The notes under the pieces were generated by a model. That model was given only the letters and a program-made list of their open reading frames with translations. It was not told where the DNA came from and ran no database searches. The translations under genes and the position numbers were made by a program. Of a stretch of DNA of 6,396 nt, positions 1-6,395 are shown piece after piece (the stretch's first letter is position 1; each line of letters starts with the position of its first letter). Source of the stretch: Parachlamydiaceae bacterium (GTDB lineage: Bacteria; Chlamydiota; Chlamydiia; Chlamydiales; Parachlamydiaceae); the NCBI GenBank assembly GCA_013815395.1, contig JACDGH010000131.1, positions 1-6,396 on the forward strand, written 5' to 3'.

Positions 1-687
1 TATCTGGCCGGTTTCTCCCTAACCATCACACCGGGAAAATCTGGAGAAGCTTTGCGAAGCATTTTTTTAAAAGATCACAATGTCTCTTTTCGTAAAAGCT
101 TTGGAGCTTTCTTTTCTGAACGACTTTCTGATCTGATTTCGGTCATTGTTCTGGCCTCCAGCGGTTTATGGATGCATCCTGATGGTCGACCTATTTTAAT
201 TATCGTAGCTGCCATTGTGATTTTTCTTCTCTATGCTATCCAAAAGGAAACTTGGATAAGGGGCATTGAAAGAATGGCCAGAAAAACACTTCCTTTGCGC
301 TTCTCCAACATTATCGAATTTTCACTCGAAATGCTCATTGCTTTTAGAAGTTGCTTCACGCCTCGAATCCTAATTTCCGGTATGGTCTTAGGTGTTTTAG
401 CTTGGGGTTTGCAAGGCTTAGCTCTTTACTACATATTAGAAAAACTTAATTTTAATATTGATCTACTCACTTCCCTCTTCATTTATGGTTTTTCTCTCCT
501 CGTTGGCGCCCTTACCTTATTGCCTGGTGGTTTAGGAGGAACAGAAGTCACCATGGTAAAATTGCTCACATTGCATAATGTCCCAGCTTCCAGCGCTGTA
601 GCAGTAACTTTAATTATTCGACTAGCAACCTTGTGGTTTTCTGTCATCCTGGGAATTTTAGCGCTGCCTAAAAAACAAAAAACATAA
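1..687 (+). CDS. Flippase-like integral membrane protein (LPG_synthase_TM / UPF0104 family), 5'-truncated by window edge
   Basis: The reading frame is open from base 1, so this is the C-terminal 228 residues of a longer protein; the TTG at 52 is an internal leucine, not a start. Near the left edge it reads TPGKSGEALR, then SERLSDL, and near the end LLPGGLGGTEV. These conserved patches are typical of the lysylphosphatidylglycerol synthase transmembrane domain (MprF/AglD-like, TIGR00374-type), whose full members have about 300-340 residues. At least five hydrophobic segments are visible, roughly at window residues 45-58, 64-80, 121-146, 156-178 and 198-219, with a short basic tail (KKQK). Family members sit in the inner membrane and are linked to lipid or lipid-linked sugar handling, but most are uncharacterised, so the substrate cannot be named. 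The stop codon is 9 bp before asnB, implying co-transcription. Family assignment is confident; function is inferred only. Confidence 0.85.
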   Translation, partial: YLAGFSLTITPGKSGEALRSIFLKDHNVSFRKSFGAFFSERLSDLISVIVLASSGLWMHPDGRPILIIVAAIVIFLLYAIQKETWIRGIERMARKTLPLRFSNIIEFSLEMLIAFRSCFTPRILISGMVLGVLAWGLQGLALYYILEKLNFNIDLLTSLFIYGFSLLVGALTLLPGGLGGTEVTMVKLLTLHNVPASSAVAVTLIIRLATLWFSVILGILALPKKQKT

Positions 688-689
688 GG
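686..689 (+). promoter_or_regulatory. Ribosome binding site for asnB, overlapping the upstream stop codon
   Basis: AAGG lies 7 bases before the GTG at 697 and overlaps the TAA stop of the upstream membrane-protein gene. It supports the GTG start, which is independently required because the next codon is the catalytic cysteine. The arrangement suggests translational coupling between the two genes. The motif is short, so strength is probably modest. Confidence 0.55.
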
Positions 690-696
690 CCCTGCC

Positions 697-2742
697 GTGT
701 GTGGTATCGCTGCCCTTATTCGCTTTCCTAATGGTCATATCACTCCCGAAATGATCCGTGCAATGACAGATATTGTCCACCATCGCGGACCGGACGACGA
801 GGGATTTGTGCTAGTGGGAAACAATTTAAAAACAGTTATTCCTTTTGGCGGGCCTAACACTCAAAAAAATGTCTACGGCAATTCTCTGCCTTATACTACA
901 ACAAATACCCATGAGCTAAGAAGCAAAGAATTTCCTACTATGAAAATTTCTATTTTGCTTGGACATCGCCGCCTTTCCATCGTGGATCTCTCTCCTAAGG
1001 GTCATCAACCGATGTGCGCGATGGAAGATAGCCTCTGGATCACATATAATGGCGAAGTCTACAACTACCTAGAGATTCGCCAAGAATTGGAGGTTGCAGG
1101 ATATACCTTTCATTCTGATAGCGACACGGAAGTTATCCTAATAGCCTACCAGCATTGGGGAAAAGCCTGCCTCCATAAATTCAATGGTATGTTTGCTTTT
1201 GTACTGATCGACCTTAAACAGCAACTCATCTTCGCTGCCCGCGATCGCTTTGGTGTTAAGCCCTTATATTTTTGGCAATCTCCAGCAGGATTTTTGGCTT
1301 TTGCCTCAGAAATCAAGCAATTTACCGTATTGCCGGGGTGGCAGGCAAAAGTTAACATATCCAGATCTATTGACTACCTTGCTCATGGCTTGACTGATTT
1401 TTCAAACGAAACGCTATTTTCTCAAGTCTTTCAATTGAGAGGTGGCGAATACATTGAAAGCTCATTAAATCCAGCAACTGCAATTGTACCTCAAGTGAAA
1501 AAATGGTATCAACTTAAGAAAATTCCGTACCAACGCTCTTATAAGGAAGCATCATCCCAATTTCATGATCTTTTTGAAGATGCGGTTCGATTGCGTTTAA
1601 GAGCTAACGTCGATATCGGTTCGTGTTTGTCAGGAGGACTCGACAGCTCAGCAATAGTGTGCATGGTGCATCATTTGCAAAAAGATGCACCACATTCGGG
1701 AAGACAGAAAACCTTTTCTGCCTGTTCCCACATCCCAAAATTTGATGAACGTCATTTTATGCATATAGTGATTAAGCAAACTGATGTGGAGGGGCATTTT
1801 GTAACTCCTACATTAGTTGATCTTTTGGCAGATCTAAGACAAATTATATGGCAGCAGGACGAACCTTTTGGATCTTCAAGTATTTTTGCTCAACACTTAG
1901 TCTTTAAAATGGCAAAAAAAAACCATATGAAAGTAATGCTGGATGGACAAGGAGCGGATGAATCTTTGGCTGGGTACAATGAATTCTGGACTGCGCATTT
2001 TGCACAACTCATTAGTACGGGTAAGTGGTCGACTTTTCACCAAGAGCGTAAACAAGCCATTAAAATGAATTCAGCACTTAACATCTCTTCAAAAGCAATC
2101 TTAAAGCAATTATTGCCCGCCAGGATAAAGCGTGCATTAAAAAAGTTATTTTTAAAGACACCTTCTGCAAATTTTTTATTTCCTTGGATAAATATAAAAC
2201 AATTTTCTTATGAGAGTTCGACCCATCATGAAGTAAATTTTGATCATCTTGTCGACCAACTTTCTTACGATCAACTCCAAAGCACAAATTTGCCAGCCCT
2301 CTTGCGCTATGAAGATCGCAATTCGATGGCTCACTCAATCGAAGCTCGCACCCCCTTCCTAGATTATCGCTTAGTCGAATTCATCTTTAATCTACCCCCT
2401 GAATACAAAATTTCTGAAGGGTATACTAAACGAATACTTAGAGAATCTATTAAATGCTTACCTGAAAAAGTGCGGCAACGCACCGATAAATTAGGATTTG
2501 CTACCGCAGAAGAAGTGTGGATGTGCCACGAACAGCCGCAACTCTTCCGCGAAGAAGTTTCTAAAGCAATCTTTATGAGCAAGGGATTAATTAATCAAAA
2601 TGCTCTTAAATTAGCTGAAGATGTTCTTTCACGACGCATCCCCTTTGATTGGACTTTATGGCGAATCATCAATTTTGGCTATTGGATGGATATTTATAAA
2701 TTAACATATTCGATCGATTCCGGAGAGCACCTTATTTCTTGA
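697..2742 (+). CDS. asnB: Asparagine synthetase, glutamine-hydrolysing (AsnB family, 681 residues)
   Basis: Predicted cytosolic enzyme converting aspartate, glutamine and ATP to asparagine, glutamate, AMP and PPi. The GTG start places Cys2 (MCGIAA) at the mature N terminus, as the Ntn-type class II glutaminase requires. Further glutaminase motifs are HHRGPDDEG (28-36), HRRLSIVDLS (90-99), YNGEVYNY (117-124) and the SDTE patch (about 141-144). The C-terminal synthetase domain has the ATP PP-loop SGGLDSS (312-318), LDGQGADE (415-422) and RNSMAHSIEARTPFLD (541-556). All expected catalytic signatures are present, so it should be active. It is longer than E. coli AsnB (554 residues), partly through an insert of about 50 residues (37-88) between the RGPD and HRRLSI motifs, a pattern I associate with AsnB paralogues in envelope or exopolysaccharide loci. 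It follows a flippase-like gene by 9 bp. Some long AsnB-like enzymes (Corynebacterium LtsA, Bacillus AsnB) amidate peptidoglycan diaminopimelate, so the acceptor may not be free aspartate. The 3' end overlaps the convergent hydrolase gene by 49 bp. Confidence 0.95.
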   Translation: MCGIAALIRFPNGHITPEMIRAMTDIVHHRGPDDEGFVLVGNNLKTVIPFGGPNTQKNVYGNSLPYTTTNTHELRSKEFPTMKISILLGHRRLSIVDLSPKGHQPMCAMEDSLWITYNGEVYNYLEIRQELEVAGYTFHSDSDTEVILIAYQHWGKACLHKFNGMFAFVLIDLKQQLIFAARDRFGVKPLYFWQSPAGFLAFASEIKQFTVLPGWQAKVNISRSIDYLAHGLTDFSNETLFSQVFQLRGGEYIESSLNPATAIVPQVKKWYQLKKIPYQRSYKEASSQFHDLFEDAVRLRLRANVDIGSCLSGGLDSSAIVCMVHHLQKDAPHSGRQKTFSACSHIPKFDERHFMHIVIKQTDVEGHFVTPTLVDLLADLRQIIWQQDEPFGSSSIFAQHLVFKMAKKNHMKVMLDGQGADESLAGYNEFWTAHFAQLISTGKWSTFHQERKQAIKMNSALNISSKAILKQLLPARIKRALKKLFLKTPSANFLFPWINIKQFSYESSTHHEVNFDHLVDQLSYDQLQSTNLPALLRYEDRNSMAHSIEARTPFLDYRLVEFIFNLPPEYKISEGYTKRILRESIKCLPEKVRQRTDKLGFATAEEVWMCHEQPQLFREEVSKAIFMSKGLINQNALKLAEDVLSRRIPFDWTLWRIINFGYWMDIYKLTYSIDSGEHLIS

Positions 2743-3941
2743 GCCAATTCCTGCATCAATCCTTCAAAATCTGCAAAGGTGTCTAATTTATTGTCCACCT
2801 GTCCACAACTCCTGGCTAAACGCACCGCTACCAGCTTATCCTGCGGCATGATAAGCAATTGTTGTCCCAAATACCCACGTGCTGAAAAGCTGCGCAATTC
2901 TGCTTGATCCCATCGACACAAAGGAAGCCCTTTAGCTTCAACCTCAGCAAGAAAGCGATACACTTTCCTATCTGTTCCGAATGTGCTCCCTAGCTGGGAA
3001 GCACAGCGCTCATAAAAGTTGCCATAACTGATTAAACCATCAAATGACAAAACCTGACCGTTCAATTGCCTTAAGGACTGCACATGACATTCAGAAATAC
3101 CCTCAGCAGCATATTGTTCAATTAGGGATGCATCCCACCAAACGTTCAACTTTTTGTAATCCAACCACCATAGGAATCCATAAAATGGATTGCATGGTTG
3201 ACTCACTTCCATACAAGCATCAATCCATTCTTTTGCCAGTAACCGCTTCCCATTCCAGATGCCTCCATTTGCAAGCACTAATCCTATTTTGGCAAGATCT
3301 ACCGAATTAATAGTCAAATGTGCCATCGCATAATTATTGCCGGCGTTATCACATAGCCAGGTATCGGATTTAATATCAAGGGGTTGAAAAAGGCGACTTT
3401 TTACATACTCATGCAAGCTTATTCCTGCAGCTTTTTTGACAATCTCAGAGAGTAGATTGATCGCTTTATTATTATAGATAAAATGCGTTCCAGGCATAGT
3501 CAAAACATCCGTCGCCAATGCCAATTTGATGCAATCTGGTGCCTCATAAAGTTCTTTACCAGAGTCCAGAGTTAAACCAGAAGTGTTATTCAACAAGTGA
3601 TATAAGGTGATATATTTTTTATATCCTTGTTTCCACTCGGGAAAGAAATAGGATACAGGAGTATTGATAGAGGCTATTTTACCCTCCTGCATTAACATCC
3701 CTATTGCTAAGCAAGTAATCGATTTAGTTACTGATCGGGTTTCTATTGGCTCGAATTTTTTTTCACTCCCATAAACATAGATTGGATAACCTCGATAGGT
3801 AATCAAAATCACATCTGATTGCGACATAAAAGCTCGAAATGAAATTTTTTGAAGCGTATCGTTGATAGAGCCTTCAATAGATTGCGAAAATAGGCTTGAC
3901 ATTAGTGCAAAAGCCATCCCCATACATTTCAACCACTTCAT
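2694..3941 (-). CDS. Secreted serine hydrolase, class C beta-lactamase / penicillin-binding fold (PF00144 type)
   Basis: A 415-residue protein with a Sec-type signal peptide: basic MKWLK, hydrophobic core to about residue 18, and probable cleavage around 19-25, so it should act in the periplasm or outside the cell. The nucleophile motif SVTK (Ser70, Lys73) sits in RSVTKSI. LLNNTSGL (116-123) matches the family LLTHTSGL patch, and YNN (156-158) is the Tyr-x-Asn motif. LWWL (257-260) is the usual aromatic patch, and ARGYLGQ (354-360) takes the place of the KTG/HxG motif, as in esterase and 6-aminohexanoate-dimer-hydrolase-like members. The spacing from LWWL to ARGYLGQ is 93 residues, much longer than usual, which implies an insert of roughly 60-75 residues. 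The substrate is unknown: esterase, peptidase/amidase or cell-wall hydrolase are all possible, and true beta-lactamase activity is less likely. ATG at 3941 is supported by a good ribosome binding site. The C-terminal codons overlap asnB. Confidence 0.9.
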   Translation of the reverse strand: MKWLKCMGMAFALMSSLFSQSIEGSINDTLQKISFRAFMSQSDVILITYRGYPIYVYGSEKKFEPIETRSVTKSITCLAIGMLMQEGKIASINTPVSYFFPEWKQGYKKYITLYHLLNNTSGLTLDSGKELYEAPDCIKLALATDVLTMPGTHFIYNNKAINLLSEIVKKAAGISLHEYVKSRLFQPLDIKSDTWLCDNAGNNYAMAHLTINSVDLAKIGLVLANGGIWNGKRLLAKEWIDACMEVSQPCNPFYGFLWWLDYKKLNVWWDASLIEQYAAEGISECHVQSLRQLNGQVLSFDGLISYGNFYERCASQLGSTFGTDRKVYRFLAEVEAKGLPLCRWDQAELRSFSARGYLGQQLLIMPQDKLVAVRLARSCGQVDNKLDTFADFEGLMQELAQEIRCSPESIEYVNL

Positions 3942-3945
3942 AATG

Positions 3946-3952
3946 CCACCTT
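3946..3952 (-). promoter_or_regulatory. Ribosome binding site for the serine hydrolase
   Basis: On the - strand AAGGTGG ends 4 bases before the ATG at 3941; counted from the AAGG core the spacing is 7 bases. It is the strongest purine-rich match nearby and fixes the start that includes the complete signal peptide. Confidence 0.65.
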
Positions 3953-4076
3953 TTAATATTTTCTTATACTATTACCGCAAAAGATCGATTAAATCAATAC
4001 TATAAATTTTACTAAATTTTATGGACTTCAGTGGTGTGCTCATGTAAAACATATATTATAGAAACAAATCACAGAA

Positions 4077-4082
4077 TGAGGA
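4077..4082 (+). promoter_or_regulatory. Ribosome binding site for the reductase gene
   Basis: TGAGGA contains the GAGG core at 4078-4081, 8 bases before the ATG at 4090. Spacing and sequence are canonical and support this start, which also gives the expected MDR N terminus. Confidence 0.7.
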
Positions 4083-4089
4083 AAAACTT

Positions 4090-5079
4090 ATGCCGCAAAT
4101 TGTACGCTTTCATGAAACGGGTGGACCAGAAGTGCTAAAAATAGAAAATATTGAGATCACTCCGCCAGGCCCAGATGAAGTTTTGTTCGATGTTAAAGCT
4201 ATAGGCCTCAATCGCGCTGAGTGTATGTTTCGCTCGGGCCATTATCTTTCTACTCCCCAATTCCCATCCCGAATTGGATATGAAGCTTCAGGAATTGTGC
4301 GAGCGGTGGGATCGTCTGTAAAAGAGTTTGTCCCAGGGGATGTGGTGAGCGTGGTTCCCCATTCTGATCTGAGTAAGTATGGCGTCTATGGCCAGATCGC
4401 CACAGTTCCTGCCTACTTTGTGGTAAAACACCCCTCTAACCTTTCTTTTAATGAAGCGGCGGCTACCTGGATGCAATACCTTACGGCCTATGGAGCTTTG
4501 ATTGATATCGCTCAAATCCAAAAAGGAGATTTTGTAGTCATCCCGGCTGCTTCGAGTAGTGTAGGCCTGGCAGCCATTCAATTGGTTAATCTTATAGGTG
4601 CGATTCCTATAGCCACTACGCGCACAAACACAAAACGCAAGGCATTAATGGATGCGGGTGCAGCTTTTGTGATTGCCACGCAAGAGGAAGATTTGCCTGC
4701 AAAAATCAATGAATTTACAAAAGGTAAAGGGGCACGGGTTGTATTTGATCCTGTAGGCGGCAAAACGGTTAGCAATCTTGCAAAAGGAATGGCTCATGGT
4801 GGAATCTTATTCCAATATGGAGGCTTAAGCGCTGAGCCAACGCCATTTCCAACCATGTTGGCGCTTAGTAAAGGATTGACCATGCGTGGATATACCCTCT
4901 TTGAATTAGTCAGCGATTCTAATCGTTTCGAAAATGCCAAAAAATTTGTTTATGAAGCTTTATCAACTGGAAAAATAAAACCGATCATCGCTAAAACGTT
5001 TCCTTTAAATGAAATCGTGGCCGCTCATCGTTACATGGAATCCAATGAACAGTTTGGGAAAATTATTGTGACAACCTAA
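4090..5079 (+). CDS. Zinc-independent medium-chain dehydrogenase/reductase, NADPH:quinone reductase-like
   Basis: A complete 329-residue cytosolic oxidoreductase of the MDR superfamily, normal in length for the quinone-reductase branch. The N-terminal GroES-like domain (about 1-120) includes GGPEVLKIE (11-19), GLNRAECMFRSGHY and GYEASG. The nucleotide-binding Rossmann domain (about 125-270) carries AASSSVGLAAIQ (153-164) in place of AxxGxxG, a variant I associate with the MDR2-type subgroup, followed by FDPVGG. The C-terminal FGKIIVT ending is typical. The four-cysteine structural zinc loop and the Cys/His/Glu catalytic zinc ligands of classical alcohol dehydrogenases are not seen, so it should be zinc-free and use NAD(P)H to reduce quinones, enones or similar electrophiles. 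The actual substrate cannot be read from the sequence. It appears monocistronic: divergent from the hydrolase and followed by a long hairpin. GTG/TTG alternatives are unnecessary given the good ribosome binding site. Confidence 0.92.
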   Translation: MPQIVRFHETGGPEVLKIENIEITPPGPDEVLFDVKAIGLNRAECMFRSGHYLSTPQFPSRIGYEASGIVRAVGSSVKEFVPGDVVSVVPHSDLSKYGVYGQIATVPAYFVVKHPSNLSFNEAAATWMQYLTAYGALIDIAQIQKGDFVVIPAASSSVGLAAIQLVNLIGAIPIATTRTNTKRKALMDAGAAFVIATQEEDLPAKINEFTKGKGARVVFDPVGGKTVSNLAKGMAHGGILFQYGGLSAEPTPFPTMLALSKGLTMRGYTLFELVSDSNRFENAKKFVYEALSTGKIKPIIAKTFPLNEIVAAHRYMESNEQFGKIIVTT

Positions 5080-5087
5080 CCGGACTT

Positions 5088-5173
5088 TGGACAAAAATCT
5101 TATTACTGTTAAACCGCTACTTTCTGTCGCAAAGCATCAGTAGTAGCGGTTCAACAGTAATAAGTTTTGTCCA
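5088..5173. repeat. 86-bp near-perfect hairpin element with flanking 4-bp direct repeat (miniature-element-like)
   Basis: The left arm (5087-5121) pairs with the right arm (5142-5174) over 32 base pairs, with a single A/C mismatch (5111/5152) and a 2-base bulge (5097-5098). The terminal sequences are TGGACAAAA and TTTTGTCCA. The 20-base loop (5122-5141) can form three further pairs (CTG 5124-5126 with CAG 5138-5140). ACTT occurs immediately outside both ends, at 5084-5087 and 5174-5177, as a target-site duplication would. No coding sequence fits inside. The structure is seen directly; reading it as a MITE-like non-autonomous element is inference, and a 4-bp repeat can occur by chance. Confidence 0.7.
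5099..5168. terminator. Possible bidirectional terminator between convergent genes
   Basis: The GC-richer core of the hairpin (AACCGCTACT at 5112-5121 pairing with 5142-5151) lies 32 bp after the reductase stop and about 55 bp after the - strand membrane-protein stop. In RNA from the + strand the lower stem ends in UUUU (5165-5168); from the - strand it ends in UUUUU (complement of 5093-5097). These U runs lie within the extended stem rather than cleanly after it, so termination is plausible but not textbook. No other terminator candidate is visible between the two genes. Confidence 0.45.
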
Positions 5174-5228
5174 ACTTTATCACTAAGCCAACCAATGTCA
5201 AAATCAAGTTTTTGGTCCACACCAGTAC

Positions 5229-6230
5229 CTATTTTGTAAGGTCCATTTGCCTGAGCTTATATTTAATAAGTTCATTCGTAAATAAAACGGACATACCCCA
5301 GCGTACAATCATTTCAGTGAGTGAATCGGGATACATTTTACAAATCCCCCTTGAAACGTAGCCTAACACGATTAAACTTAAATTAGATTTGACTCTAGCC
5401 TGGGTATTGATCAAGCCCTCTTTAATGTTGTAATAAAGACATAGGGCTTGGATGCGAGAGGTGCCGACTTTACTAGAAATTCGACCTAGGTCTTCTGGTG
5501 TATGTGCCTTTTTTGTTTGCAACTGCTTGATGGTAAAAGTATCAAGCTGTGTAAATATGCTTGAGGCTAATCTTTCGGATGTGAGAGCGGTCGAAGCATG
5601 TTGAGAGCGATTTACTAAATTAATATTTAAATAACTACAGATCAATTTAGCTATTTGAAAGCTGGGGTTGGGTGAGCCTTCAATCAGATCCATTTTTTTT
5701 AATAACTTAATGTTAGTCGCATAATCCCAAATATCGTTGATAATTTCAGTGGATAATATTGCCAATGAAAGTGGACGTAATGTCATGTATATTGTGCCAC
5801 TAACTTGAGAAAATCCAATAAAGGTTGCAATCGAAGCGCTAAAATAAGCACACGTCAATAGAATATTTACCCCTTTAATTGAGACTTTTAAAACAGTTCT
5901 TAGAATAGTTTCGTAATCTGAGCTGTACAGAGCTCTTGAGCAATCACGTACACTCTTAGAAAATTCCTTTATTTGTACATTGAGCCAAATAATCCCGCTA
6001 AACTCTAATACTAATCGTCCACTTTTACCTATGATTGCAGGCATTGAGGGGAAAATCTTTGCCGCTAATAAAGCCGTAGTAACAGCTAAAATACCTATAC
6101 TTGAAATTGCATCGGTGTGATGATCAAGGATGTTCTTTATTTTGTGCCACCCCGCAACAGCAAGATTTACTGGCTGATAATTTTTCTGCCAAGCAAACGA
6201 GGAGGGTTTTATACTTAATGAACAGGGCAT
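5229..6230 (-). CDS. Predicted multi-pass hydrophobic protein of unknown function (333 residues)
   Basis: I do not recognise a named family. The ATG at 6230 is preceded by AAAGG (6239-6243) at 8-base spacing, and the frame closes with TAG. The N terminus (about 1-38) is polar, Ser/Pro-containing and without a signal peptide. Hydrophobic stretches follow at about 41-60, 66-83 (weaker, interrupted by Lys/Arg/Glu), 118-141 and 146-165, then a polar, probably helical region (about 170-280), then two shorter hydrophobic patches (about 284-297 and 307-318) before a basic tail (KYKLRQMDLTK). Paired hydrophobic segments (118-165) in a protein lacking a signal peptide recall inclusion-membrane-type proteins of chlamydiae, but this is resemblance in layout only; an ordinary inner-membrane protein is equally possible. 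It is probably co-transcribed with the gene ending at 6234. It is a real gene by length, ribosome binding site and operon spacing. Confidence 0.8.
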   Translation of the reverse strand: MPCSLSIKPSSFAWQKNYQPVNLAVAGWHKIKNILDHHTDAISSIGILAVTTALLAAKIFPSMPAIIGKSGRLVLEFSGIIWLNVQIKEFSKSVRDCSRALYSSDYETILRTVLKVSIKGVNILLTCAYFSASIATFIGFSQVSGTIYMTLRPLSLAILSTEIINDIWDYATNIKLLKKMDLIEGSPNPSFQIAKLICSYLNINLVNRSQHASTALTSERLASSIFTQLDTFTIKQLQTKKAHTPEDLGRISSKVGTSRIQALCLYYNIKEGLINTQARVKSNLSLIVLGYVSRGICKMYPDSLTEMIVRWGMSVLFTNELIKYKLRQMDLTK

Positions 6231-6233
6231 GAG

Positions 6234-6395
6234 TTATACCTTTATTCCACTATATAGAGCTAAAGGACTTATGCTTTCATCAGAATCTATTTCCTCCTCC
6301 TCAGGAATCTCCGACCTAATCACACCACCAGATATGGTACGAAGGTTAGAGGATCCAATTAAAATCACTTCACCTTCTATCGGAGCTTCAAAATT
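6234..6395 (-). CDS. 3' end of an unrecognised gene with acidic C-terminal segment, running out of the window
   Basis: On the - strand one frame is open from the window edge to the TAA at 6234-6236, giving 53 C-terminal residues; the other two - frames are interrupted within the first few codons. The peptide begins NFEAPIEGEVILIGSSNLR and contains an acidic run IPEEEEIDSDES, ending YSGIKV. Its stop lies 3 bases before the ATG of the 333-residue hydrophobic protein, and the ribosome binding site for that gene is inside its last codons, as in a coupled operon. No family is recognised from this fragment, and the start is outside the window. The evidence is the open frame and the spacing, so reality as a gene is likely but not certain. 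Confidence 0.6.
   Translation of the reverse strand, partial: NFEAPIEGEVILIGSSNLRTISGGVIRSEIPEEEEIDSDESISPLALYSGIKV
6239..6243 (-). promoter_or_regulatory. Ribosome binding site for the 333-residue protein, inside the upstream gene's end
   Basis: AAAGG on the - strand sits 8 bases before the ATG at 6230 and within the final codons of the upstream open frame, consistent with translational coupling and with the chosen start. Confidence 0.6.

Larger units (their letters stand above)
3942..4089. promoter_or_regulatory. Divergent AT-rich intergenic region with probable promoters for hydrolase (-) and reductase (+)
   Basis: 148 bp separate two divergent starts, so both promoters should lie here unless transcription comes from elsewhere. 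For the + strand, TATTAT at 4054-4059 (or TATATT at 4052-4057) is a plausible -10 about 30 bases before the ATG, but no good -35 sits at 16-18 bp spacing. For the - strand, TTGATT (3992-3997) is a possible -35 with TAATAG (3969-3974) 17 bp on, a weak -10. The block 4003-4021 contains TAAATTTTA twice with a 10-bp period, which could be a regulator site or merely AT-rich spacer. The region is certainly intergenic; the exact elements are tentative. Confidence 0.4.

Noticed and set aside
733..960. Insert of about 50 residues inside the AsnB glutaminase domain as a novel domain
   Set aside because: The segment (FGGPNTQKNVY... then LGHRRLSI) resembles a recurrent insert in a known long AsnB subfamily, so it is a subgroup marker rather than something new.
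1146..1358. Small - strand open frame opposite asnB
   Set aside because: It lies wholly inside asnB motifs, has no ribosome binding site and no recognisable composition; a shadow of the coding strand. The same applies to - strand frames at 2078-2338 and 2364-2582.
3044..3310. Small + strand open frame opposite the serine hydrolase
   Set aside because: Entirely antisense to well-supported family motifs, with no ribosome binding site; shadow frame. The - strand frames at 4288-4581 and 4578-4775 opposite the reductase are rejected for the same reason.
2694..3941. Genuine beta-lactamase conferring resistance
   Set aside because: The SxxK and YxN motifs are shared by esterases and peptidases of the fold, and the KTG motif is replaced by a Gly-rich GYLGQ pattern, so resistance should not be inferred.
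4090..5079. Classical zinc alcohol dehydrogenase
   Set aside because: The structural four-cysteine zinc loop and the catalytic zinc ligands are not seen; the protein fits the zinc-free quinone-reductase-like branch.
5167..5361. 64-residue + strand open frame starting in the hairpin's right arm
   Set aside because: It begins inside the inverted repeat, runs antisense into the C terminus of the 333-residue protein and lacks a ribosome binding site.
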